Origin: Halomarinibacterium sp034670265
GTDB taxonomy: Bacteria; Bacteroidota; Bacteroidia; Flavobacteriales; Flavobacteriaceae
DNA length: 64,000 nucleotides
Direction: 5' to 3'
Assembly: GCA_034670265.1 (NCBI GenBank)
Contig: JAXMNU010000002.1
Span: 524,206 to 588,205 of the forward strand
This document shows positions 31,001 to 37,405 of the stretch, piece by piece. The notes under the pieces are model-generated. The model was not told the origin of the DNA and searched no databases. It saw nothing but the letters and a program-made list of their open reading frames with translations. Each line of letters starts with the position of its first letter. The first letter of the stretch is position 1. Position numbers and translations under genes: made by a program.

Positions 31001-32611
31001 AGTACCTTAGGAACTTGGACAATGACCGTAGAAGATGCCTTCCCAGCCTTTGATGATGGTGTCTTTAACAGTTGGGCAATCAATTACACACACGATGTAA
31101 CAGCTGCACCCTACGATGCTATTTTAGATGGCACTACTGGGACCGTAGTAGTGGATCTTGCCGATTTACTATTGAGTGTAGATGAAGCTTGTGGATATAC
31201 AGTAACCACCGGTGGTGGTGCTCCTATTCCAGGATCTATTACCTCTTTATTTGGAGCCGACAATGGAGGCTCTGCAGGAGGTGCTGTGTACTTTGATGTG
31301 ACCGTAGGTCCAGAAGACATTAGTATCTTGGATATTGATATCAATACTGCCGATGCCGGTGCCTTTACTATGGAAGTATATACTCTTGTAGGTACCTATG
31401 TAGGTAACGAAGGAAACTCAGGCGCTTGGACGCTTTCTGCCAATGGTTCTGGAACAGCGATGGGTCTTGATGTACCCTCAAATGCTGTGCTAGATGCTCC
31501 TATAGTACTTACCGCAGGAACTACCTATGGTATGGCTCTGGTGCTAGATGCTTCACACGGACACGATTACACCAATGGAGATGGAACCAACCAGAACTAC
31601 TCCAATGCAGATGTTTCCCTATCCTTAGGAGCGGCTTCCAATGCTCCATTCGATGGAGCACCATTTAGCCCACGAGTGTTCAACGGAACCCTTAACTATG
31701 AAATAGGAGAACCTGCAAGTACAACTATTGAGTTCGATTGTTCACAATTAGGTCTTAATGAAGTAGAGATAACTGTAACCGATGATAGTGGAAACAGTTC
31801 TACTTGTACTGCAACGGTAAATGTGATTGACAATACAGATCCTATTTTGGTATGTATGGATGCAACAGTAGAATTGGATGAGAACGGTATGGCAGAAGTA
31901 ACGCCAGACTTGTTCATCGACACCGCCAATTCATTTGATGCCTGTGGTATTACCATTACTGCGGTAGATGTAACCGATGTAACTTGTGATGATATAGGAA
32001 CGGCTATTACCGTAACAGTCTTTGCAAGTGATGCTAGTGGAAACTTAGCTTCTTGTACGGCTACCTTAACCGTAGTAGACCTACTAGGTCCAGCTATCGA
32101 AGGTTGTCCAGCAGACCAGACGGTAGATCCAGGACCATTAAACTTGTTCTATGAGCTACCAGACTATTGGGCGCTTGGAGGTATCACGGCAGTGGATAAC
32201 TGTACGGATCCTGTGACCGACTTTAGTCAGACTCCAGCGGCAGGTACTTTATTGCCAGACGGTGTATATACTATTTCTATCTGTGCTACAGACGAGTACG
32301 GTAATGAAGGGTGTTGTACATTCGAACTTACCATCGAGAGTGTTCTTGGTAAGGATGACATTGCATTGGATAACGCCATTGCTATGTACCCTAACCCAAG
32401 TGATGGTCAGGTGACTATATCCAACACATCTAATATTGTATTAGAAAAGGCTGTTATATATGATGCCAATGGAAGATTGGTACAGGAAGTAGACCTACGT
32501 GGTATGGCAACCGAGAGAACCTTTAATGTATCTAGTTTAGCTTCTGGAGTGTACATGGTACAAATCCAAAGTGAAGATGCACAGACAGTAAAACGATTGA
32601 TTAGAAGATAA
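28100..32611 (+). CDS. large T9SS type A surface protein with HYR, P-domain-like and duplicated jelly-roll-like modules
   Basis: A 1503-residue secreted protein. The signal is MKKITFLLLMFLGFSTLQAQ. Residues ~90-310 form a globular N-terminal part with a class I glutamine-amidotransferase-like look (FLEGSDGGANELN). A HYR repeat lies at ~502-580 (VITCPADIVLDN...FDVGTTTVT). Two related ~165-residue modules are at ~628-792 and ~1041-1201, both with YGI/MA..SHGHDYTNG and FSPRVFNGTL. Between them, ~841-1001 is a proprotein-convertase P-like domain (ISHTWVGDIIVTLESPSGT, DGVFNSWAINY). The end is a T9SS type A domain (MYPNPSDGQVTIS ... VKRLIRR). It is probably an adhesin or enzyme carrier at the cell surface. 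Its C-terminal ~180 residues resemble those of the 2747-aa protein 5 kb downstream. Confidence 0.85.
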   Translation: MKKITFLLLMFLGFSTLQAQELTSTPTLSTSTDGATKKQMTVSNAGIFASRQTVTTASTRNAATVYFAVTQATENCDSTTGNPAQCGATTTMLSVETNPSTNRAPGAKYYIRSNTNNPWGQVTNEAAMDAAFGAGNWTQAFFETLVMGTVFSPGTNFVFLEGSDGGANELNTFLTTNLAAIEAWVNGGGKLILNAAPNEGSNINFGFGGTTLVYTDFSGNVAAVDPLHPAFVGPLTPTATAMSGTSYGHATISGTGYTNILLDSADSGVVLAEKDWGAGLVIVGGMTTTNWHSPSPQAFNFRANLFNYADDYGGAGCPPFDIAGPYCAPCNDPSGGFALACSLGPNSIIQGIDVSGVPGAVNVNSIDFNQESFGTAPTITVNLFCAPAAGPVPYGAVDTPFYTESFPLVAGDDGSCVTLTLTTPPSIDASCDTMWIEIVTPADTSRAVQTPPTCDGNTATGTNSWIVASACGINTPTSFAAIGFSNNDASYNATFECNLGDPPVITCPADIVLDNAAGQCGAVANYAGTAIDTEDGDISGDIVYTPPSGSFFDVGTTTVTASVTDSDGNTSTCDFDVTVNDVEDPVVVCTDFTAELDATGNVTVFPGDVATATDNCPGVTLEFQGSGGPMGSLTSLFGANNGGSFGGAVYFDVTIAGSDLEINAIDVNTADGSGGSFDIDVYTIPGTSVGNETNGGLWTLVSTGTGTAAGLNNPSNAVLATPFTLSASTSYGIAIVMDGSHGHDYTNGTGGNQNFSNADLSMSLGQASNAPFTPGIFSPRVFNGTLHYGSPAPPVPSLDFTCMDVGPNNVTVIATDAAGNTSTCTAVVTVEDNIAPVIVCIGEPTPVTDSASASPGLPFGGAPTVVTSTIDVTDDFIITDLDVDVDISHTWVGDIIVTLESPSGTVVTIIDRPGDITSPPDGCAGDNIVATLDDEAATPVEDECDAGTPTISGSFIPNNPLSAFDGESTLGTWTMTVEDAFPAFDDGVFNSWAINYTHDVTAAPYDAILDGTTGTVVVDLADLLLSVDEACGYTVTTGGGAPIPGSITSLFGADNGGSAGGAVYFDVTVGPEDISILDIDINTADAGAFTMEVYTLVGTYVGNEGNSGAWTLSANGSGTAMGLDVPSNAVLDAPIVLTAGTTYGMALVLDASHGHDYTNGDGTNQNYSNADVSLSLGAASNAPFDGAPFSPRVFNGTLNYEIGEPASTTIEFDCSQLGLNEVEITVTDDSGNSSTCTATVNVIDNTDPILVCMDATVELDENGMAEVTPDLFIDTANSFDACGITITAVDVTDVTCDDIGTAITVTVFASDASGNLASCTATLTVVDLLGPAIEGCPADQTVDPGPLNLFYELPDYWALGGITAVDNCTDPVTDFSQTPAAGTLLPDGVYTISICATDEYGNEGCCTFELTIESVLGKDDIALDNAIAMYPNPSDGQVTISNTSNIVLEKAVIYDANGRLVQEVDLRGMATERTFNVSSLASGVYMVQIQSEDAQTVKRLIRR

Positions 32612-32632
32612 TCATCATACATCTTAAACTTA

Positions 32633-32662
32633 AAAACCCCCTCCAGAAATGGAGGGGGTTTT
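32633..32662 (+). terminator. rho-independent terminator
   Basis: AAAACCCCCTCC and GGAGGGGGTTTT form a perfect 12-bp stem with a 6-nt loop, 21 bp after the 1503-aa protein's stop. It separates that gene from the tail-collar genes. Confidence 0.9.
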
Positions 32663-32781
32663 GTGTTTATAATAATTTATTGATATTTAAGTATTTATAC
32701 TTATTGTAGCCTTTTATAATTGCCTATACTTTAGCTCCTAATAAAACTAACAAATTAATAATCCTTAAAAAACAATTTATT

Positions 32782-33315
32782 ATGGAACCAGTATTTATGG
32801 CACAAATTATGATGTTTGGAGGCACTTTTGCACCTAGAGGTTGGGCATATTGTGATGGTCAGTTACTATCAATTGCCCAGCACCAAGCATTATTTTCAAT
32901 CTTAGGAACCACCTATGGAGGTGATGGAAGAACTACATTTGCATTACCTGACTTAAGAGGGCGACTTGGAATGCATCCAGGTAGTGGCCCTGGTCTTACA
33001 CCACGACAACTTGGCCAAAAAGGAGGTAGCGAAACAAACACACTAACCTTAGCACAATTACCAAATATCCCTGTTAAAGTAAGTTCTGCAAATGCTTCGC
33101 AAACAGCAGCAACAAACGGTGCCTCTATAGCTACGCCAGGGACAACTTCTGGAAGAACTTTTACACCTACAGAAGGATTTAATACAGCAGCACCTGATAT
33201 TACACTAAGTAGTAGTACAGCTGGGGGAAGCTCTCAAGCAATAAACAATATGCAGCCTTTTGAATGTGTAAATTATATCATTGCACTTGAGGGACCCTAT
33301 CCATCTAGAAATTAA
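32782..33315 (+). CDS. phage tail collar (MdpB-like) protein 1
   Basis: A 177-residue protein of the phage tail-collar/'microcystin-dependent protein' family. The collar signature is complete: GGTFAPRGWAYCDGQLLSIA, QALFSILGTTYGGDGRTTFA, LPDLRGR. Its C-terminus ends NYIIALEGPYPSRN as usual. Residues ~83-143 (KGGSETNTLTLAQLPN to ATPGTTSGRTFTPTEGFNTA) are identical over 61 residues to the next gene, while the codons differ at many synonymous sites. No phage structural genes are near. There is no signal peptide, so the export route is unknown. It is the first of three copies in this locus and shares a 62-bp gap with the second. Confidence 0.85.
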   Translation: MEPVFMAQIMMFGGTFAPRGWAYCDGQLLSIAQHQALFSILGTTYGGDGRTTFALPDLRGRLGMHPGSGPGLTPRQLGQKGGSETNTLTLAQLPNIPVKVSSANASQTAATNGASIATPGTTSGRTFTPTEGFNTAAPDITLSSSTAGGSSQAINNMQPFECVNYIIALEGPYPSRN

Positions 33316-33377
33316 AATCTGTTCGAAAATTTGAACAAAAAATCATTATAAATAATAACAATTTAAAAACAAAAATT

Positions 33378-33908
33378 ATGGAACCATTTATAGCAGAAAT
33401 TATCATGTTTGGAGGCAATTTTGCTCCTAGAGGCTGGGCATTTTGTGACGGTCAACTACTACCTATTTCACAATACACAGCACTATTTTCACTTATTGGA
33501 ACTACCTACGGTGGTGACGGTAGAACCACGTTTGCTTTGCCAGATTTAAGAGGACGTGCTGCCGTTCATCCAGGTAGTGGACCTGGGCTTTCTTCAAGAA
33601 AATTAGGTGAGAAAGGTGGAAGTGAAACAAACACACTAACTTTAGCTCAATTACCTAATATTCCAGTTAAAGTTAGTTCAGCAAATGCAAGTCAAACCGC
33701 AGCAACCAATGGAGCTTCTATTGCAACACCTGGAACAACTTCTGGAAGAACTTTTACACCTACAGAAGGATTTAATACAGCTGCTCCAGATATTTCATTA
33801 AATGCTGGAACAGCAGGTGGTAGCTCACAAACTGTAAATAATATGCAACCTTTTGAATGTGTAAATTATATTATAGCATTACAGGGAATTTTTCCTAGTA
33901 GAAACTAG
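33378..33908 (+). CDS. phage tail collar (MdpB-like) protein 2
   Basis: A 176-residue paralogue of the preceding gene, with the same collar motifs (FAPRGWAFCDGQLLPI, GGDGRTTFALPDLRGR) and the end GIFPSRN. Only the N-terminal ~80 and the C-terminal ~30 residues differ appreciably. The short AT-rich gap before it (33316-33377) holds no terminator, so the two are probably one transcript. A hairpin follows at 33930. Confidence 0.85.
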   Translation: MEPFIAEIIMFGGNFAPRGWAFCDGQLLPISQYTALFSLIGTTYGGDGRTTFALPDLRGRAAVHPGSGPGLSSRKLGEKGGSETNTLTLAQLPNIPVKVSSANASQTAATNGASIATPGTTSGRTFTPTEGFNTAAPDISLNAGTAGGSSQTVNNMQPFECVNYIIALQGIFPSRN

Positions 33909-33929
33909 ACCAAATTAGTTTATATAAAA

Positions 33930-33963
33930 AGCGTCAGTTAATAAGTTATCTGGCGCTCTTTTA
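33930..33963. terminator. terminator hairpin after the second tail-collar gene
   Basis: AGCGTCAG pairs with CTGGCGCT (one G-T wobble) with a 12-nt loop and is followed by CTTTTAG. It lies between convergent genes and its tail overlaps the stop codon of the methyltransferase-like gene at 33961. Confidence 0.65.
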
Positions 33964-34992
33964 GTTTTTAAAATTAAAATAGAGACCCGGTTTTTGTCCA
34001 CACATATAGGTCGACACAAGATACTTTGAGGGAGTCATCATGGATCTAAATAAATGAAAATTATCAAGAGTTGTTAATCCGCTTTCATCTATTTTCAAAA
34101 TTTCATCTTTAAAAATGGTAATACTAGTTTCCACATGTAATTCGTCAAAATTTTGAACCAACTTTCGTGGAATTAATATTTTCTTTTCTGGAAATTCATA
34201 ATTTGGAAATTCCTTAAAGTACTTGTCACTATGCTTTAGAATTTCAGATTTATTTAATGTAAATAAGGTTCCTAATTTTTTGAAATATGTTATAGGTTCC
34301 TCAGAGGATATTTTGTTAGCAAAACGTCTTTCAGAATTTACAGCTAACACATGTAAAGAAACATCTTCAGGTATTAACAGAACATTCTTTGGTAATTGGT
34401 TTATTAAGTTAAATGTAATGGCTACTTGATGCTCTCCTTTTAATGAAGACATCATGGTTTCTATGACAACAATATCTATGTGCTTTTCAGGATTTACTTT
34501 ATAAGTAGTTGCATCGCAATGATGTAATTCACTTATATAATTTTCTATCCCAAAATAAGAAATAGTTTCTTGAAGTCCTTTAAAACTAAGTTTGTTTATT
34601 TCCAAAAAAGTAAAGGATATTTCATCAGGGCTAAAAATTGTAACAAGCGGCAATGCTAAAGTTGCAAAAGGACCAGTTCCAGCATATAAAATTTGAATCT
34701 TTTTTGACGGTTTTTCTTTCTGTTTTTCATAAACAGCTTTCAATAACCCTTTACAAAATTTTTGAGTTCTAAAAACATCATCCACACACAAGCCTGCCCA
34801 TTTTGGCCCAATGGCCTTACCAGCCTCAGTAAAGATATTTTCACTTGTTTGGGAATCTTCAAAATTAATACTCGTAGCCTTCTCAAGAAGAGCTTTGTAA
34901 TCTTTTACTGTTTCAAATATTTCACCGTAGGTAACCTCTTCACGAAATAAAACAGAAGAAATTTCGGATAATTTTTTTTTGGCTTTGTTCAT
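33961..34992 (-). CDS. PRMT-like SAM-dependent methyltransferase 1
   Basis: A 343-residue protein. An N-terminal helical part (~1-95) is followed by a class I methyltransferase domain: motif I ILYAGTGPFA (101-110), acidic Glu131 in FLEIN, and CDATTY at 159-164. Then comes VIETMMSSLKGEHQV with Glu178 and Glu187 nine residues apart, and NVLLIPEDVSLH. This Glu-to-Glu spacing after the strand is that of the double-E loop of protein arginine methyltransferases (Glu144/Glu153 in human PRMT1), which binds the substrate guanidinium. The C-terminal ~120 residues form a beta-rich part in the right place for a PRMT barrel. Substrate and activity are unproven. It is a paralogue of the 36276-37283 gene. 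PRMT family proteins are rare in bacteria. Confidence 0.7.
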   Translation of the reverse strand: MNKAKKKLSEISSVLFREEVTYGEIFETVKDYKALLEKATSINFEDSQTSENIFTEAGKAIGPKWAGLCVDDVFRTQKFCKGLLKAVYEKQKEKPSKKIQILYAGTGPFATLALPLVTIFSPDEISFTFLEINKLSFKGLQETISYFGIENYISELHHCDATTYKVNPEKHIDIVVIETMMSSLKGEHQVAITFNLINQLPKNVLLIPEDVSLHVLAVNSERRFANKISSEEPITYFKKLGTLFTLNKSEILKHSDKYFKEFPNYEFPEKKILIPRKLVQNFDELHVETSITIFKDEILKIDESGLTTLDNFHLFRSMMTPSKYLVSTYMCGQKPGLYFNFKN

Positions 34993-35143
34993 AGGGGCTA
35001 AATATAAAAAAATTAAACACCTATTTATTTAAAATCATCCAAGAGAGTCTTATAACATTTATTTTAAACTGTTTATCGAATATAGAGTATAATTAATTTT
35101 ATAATTCTTATCTTGAAATTAACTAACCAATTAATTTCATTTA

Positions 35144-35707
35144 ATGATGGAAAAACCCATTTCCTCACGTAGGTCTTTTATTGCTAAAACTACCCTAGCA
35201 GTTATGGGAACGACCTTACTAACAACCTCAACTTCATTTGCTACTTTATTAAAAACCTCTTATCCTTTTGAAGGATATCAACCAGTTTTGGACTACAAAA
35301 ATGACATGAGAACTTTGCTTTCTGAAAAATCACTCAAAGTTTCTGGCACACTTTATACATCTGTAACAGATTTACAACCATGTGCAAATGCTTTGGTAGA
35401 AGTTTGGCATCTTTCCCCAAATTCCATAGAATTTAATCACAAGGGAAAAATTACAACAGATGAAAACGGAAAGTATACTTTTTACACTGATTTCCCAAAC
35501 CGAAAGGAAGGCTATAAACCTCGTATTTTCTTTAAAGCTACTGCCGAAGGAAAAACTGTCTTCACAGAACTAATTATGGATACGCATCAAGCACACATTT
35601 CCCATGCACATTGGGAACAAAATAAACACCTTGGAAACAAACTATTTCCAATCTATATGCCTTCAAAAACTGAAGGTGAAATACATTTCAACTTTATTAT
35701 TAACTAA
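35144..35707 (+). CDS. Tat-exported intradiol-dioxygenase-like protein, catalytic ligands altered
   Basis: A 187-residue protein starting with two Met codons. SRRSFIAKTTLAVMGTT is a Tat signal (twin Arg at residues 9-10) with a hydrophobic stretch. The mature part is one transthyretin-like beta-sandwich like intradiol ring-cleavage dioxygenases: LYTSVTDLQPCANALVEVWH, ENGKYTFYTDFP, EGYKPRIFFKA. Known members have His-x-His (RPxHIH) two to four residues after the Tyr; here the corresponding residues are Phe-Phe, so the iron site is probably lost or rebuilt by later histidines (HISHAHWEQ). It lies between the collar genes on the same strand, 18 bp before the third. The role is unclear; perhaps it is a structural or ligand-binding relative. 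Confidence 0.65.
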   Translation: MMEKPISSRRSFIAKTTLAVMGTTLLTTSTSFATLLKTSYPFEGYQPVLDYKNDMRTLLSEKSLKVSGTLYTSVTDLQPCANALVEVWHLSPNSIEFNHKGKITTDENGKYTFYTDFPNRKEGYKPRIFFKATAEGKTVFTELIMDTHQAHISHAHWEQNKHLGNKLFPIYMPSKTEGEIHFNFIIN

Positions 35708-35725
35708 CCGAAAAACAAAAAAATT

Positions 35726-36268
35726 ATGGAACCATTTATTGGACAAATTCAAGCCTTTGGCTTTAACTTTCCACCACGTGGCTGGGCTACATGTAGTGGC
35801 CAGTTACTTCCTATTGCGCCAAACACTGCCTTGTTTTCACTATTAGGGACACAATATGGCGGTGACGGAAGAACTACCTTTGGGTTACCCGATTTTAGAG
35901 GAAGAATCCCGCTTCATTTTGGTCAGGGGCCTGGTTTACCTAACTATAGCATTGGACAAAAATCAGGAATTTATCAAATTACATTAACTACTGCCAATAT
36001 GCCGTCTCACAACCACGGGTTTGCGGTGAGTTCATCCAAAGCAACCCAAAGCTCAGCTACTACTGGTACAAGTATTGGTGCACCAGGAACAACCTCTGGA
36101 AGAACTTTTACACCCGTAGATGGGTATAATACTACAACACCAGATGTAGTTATGAACGCTGCTTCCATTCAAAATAATGGAGGAGGACAATCTTTTAATA
36201 GCATGAACCCTTACATTGTTGTCAATTGGTGTATCGCTTTAGTAGGGATTTATCCTTCTAGAAATTAA
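35726..36268 (+). CDS. phage tail collar (MdpB-like) protein 3
   Basis: A 180-residue third collar paralogue: FGFNFPPRGWATCSGQLLPI, GGDGRTTFGLPDFRGR and the C-terminus GIYPSRN. It is the most divergent of the three and keeps MPSHNHGFAV, as in standard MdpB proteins, where the other two have NIPVKV. The segment GAPGTTSGRTFTPVDGYNTT is shared with both others, so this module is under the strongest constraint. It starts 18 bp after the Tat protein and ends 8 bp before the convergent methyltransferase stop. Confidence 0.85.
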   Translation: MEPFIGQIQAFGFNFPPRGWATCSGQLLPIAPNTALFSLLGTQYGGDGRTTFGLPDFRGRIPLHFGQGPGLPNYSIGQKSGIYQITLTTANMPSHNHGFAVSSSKATQSSATTGTSIGAPGTTSGRTFTPVDGYNTTTPDVVMNAASIQNNGGGQSFNSMNPYIVVNWCIALVGIYPSRN

Positions 36269-36275
36269 GATTTTA

Positions 36276-37283
36276 CTAGGATTCTAAAACCTTCCATTCT
36301 GGTATGCCCTTGGTGGTATGATGGAGCTGGTAGGTTTTAGATTTTAAATTATATAAAGAGGTAATACAGTATGGATTGCTAATGAGTGATTCTGCTTTTA
36401 AAAGTTTTTGATTTTCAAAAATAGTTACCTCAGCAAAAACAGCAATATCGGGTGTTTCAGTAAAGTCTTCTGGGACTCCTATAATTGTACTAACATAAGT
36501 AAACTCGGGGGAGGGAGTAATTTCCTTGGTTATTGAAAATAGCAATTGCCTGTCTCTATAAAGTGGAAAAATTCCTAAATCCAATACGTTCTTATAAATA
36601 TCGAAATAGGGCTCTTTTGAATAAAAAGTATGCTCTGTATAAAGGTCTATTGATTCTGGAATTAGGAATCCATTTTCAGAAATTTGTGGTGCTAAGTTTT
36701 GTATAATACGAACTTGTGGCTCCTTACTTAATCCTTTATCCATGGTTTCGCTTACTAAAATGTGAATTGGAAACTCTTTTGGGTGTTGATATGTAGTGGC
36801 ATCCACCAAGTTGTAACTCTTAAAAAAGGGAGTAGCATCTAATACTTCAACGAGTGTTTTTATTGAAGCTATTGAAGTGGGATTAATATCTAAGAGGGTA
36901 ATTGAGATTTGTTCTGGAGTTAATAAAGACAATAGCGGCATAATAATAGGAGCTGCAGGACCGCAACCTGCATAGAGAAGTTCGATTCTTTGATTTGGAA
37001 ACTGAATAAAAGCCTTTTGTATAGCTTGATAAGTACCTTTTATAAAACGAACTGTTCGCAATGGATCCTTTAAACAATCTAAAGCATCTTGTGAGGACAA
37101 TGCAATTCCACCATCGATGTGTGTGTCTTGAGTATTGGAATACCCTTTATCTTGAATATGTTTTTCTAAAAGTTGCTCATAAAGTTTAGAAAGAGATAGC
37201 GCAATGGCCACTTCTTCTTCTCTGCTTTTGGTTCGTAAAAGTGACGAAGTAAGATTTTTAAAAAGATGATAGTTCGCTGTCAT
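36276..37283 (-). CDS. PRMT-like SAM-dependent methyltransferase 2
   Basis: A 335-residue paralogue of the 33961 protein with the same layout. Motif I is LLYAGCGPAA (102-111), the acidic residue is Asp132 in LLDIN, and VDATTY is at 160-165. The double-E-like loop is VSETMDKGLSKEPQV with Glu179 and Glu188 spaced by nine, followed by NGFLIPESIDLY. The SETM word is closer to the PRMT 'SEWM' pattern than in copy 1. A C-terminal beta-rich region follows. It faces the third collar gene tail to tail and is divergent from the 2747-aa surface protein, whose promoter is only ~60 bp upstream of this gene's start. That divergence suggests joint regulation. Confidence 0.72.
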   Translation of the reverse strand: MTANYHLFKNLTSSLLRTKSREEEVAIALSLSKLYEQLLEKHIQDKGYSNTQDTHIDGGIALSSQDALDCLKDPLRTVRFIKGTYQAIQKAFIQFPNQRIELLYAGCGPAAPIIMPLLSLLTPEQISITLLDINPTSIASIKTLVEVLDATPFFKSYNLVDATTYQHPKEFPIHILVSETMDKGLSKEPQVRIIQNLAPQISENGFLIPESIDLYTEHTFYSKEPYFDIYKNVLDLGIFPLYRDRQLLFSITKEITPSPEFTYVSTIIGVPEDFTETPDIAVFAEVTIFENQKLLKAESLISNPYCITSLYNLKSKTYQLHHTTKGIPEWKVLES

Positions 37284-37344
37284 TCAAAATATTAATAAGT
37301 AAGATTACGTATAATTACGTAGAACAATAAACAACAAAAGCCAT

Positions 37345-37352
37345 TATTTTTG
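37345..37352 (+). promoter_or_regulatory. TATTTTTG -7 box upstream of the 2747-aa protein
   Basis: TATTTTTG matches TAnnTTTG and would give a leader of about 45 nt before the ATG at 37406. The opposite gene starts at 37283, so one small region serves both. Confidence 0.4.
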
Positions 37353-37405
37353 AGCATTATGTTGTCATTAAAAGAAAACTAACAAGAATAACCAAAATAT
37401 TTGTC

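Noticed and set aside
32782..36268. Prophage or contractile injection system
   Set aside because: Only collar-type proteins are present; no sheath, tube, baseplate, terminase, portal, integrase or AAA+ gene is in the window.
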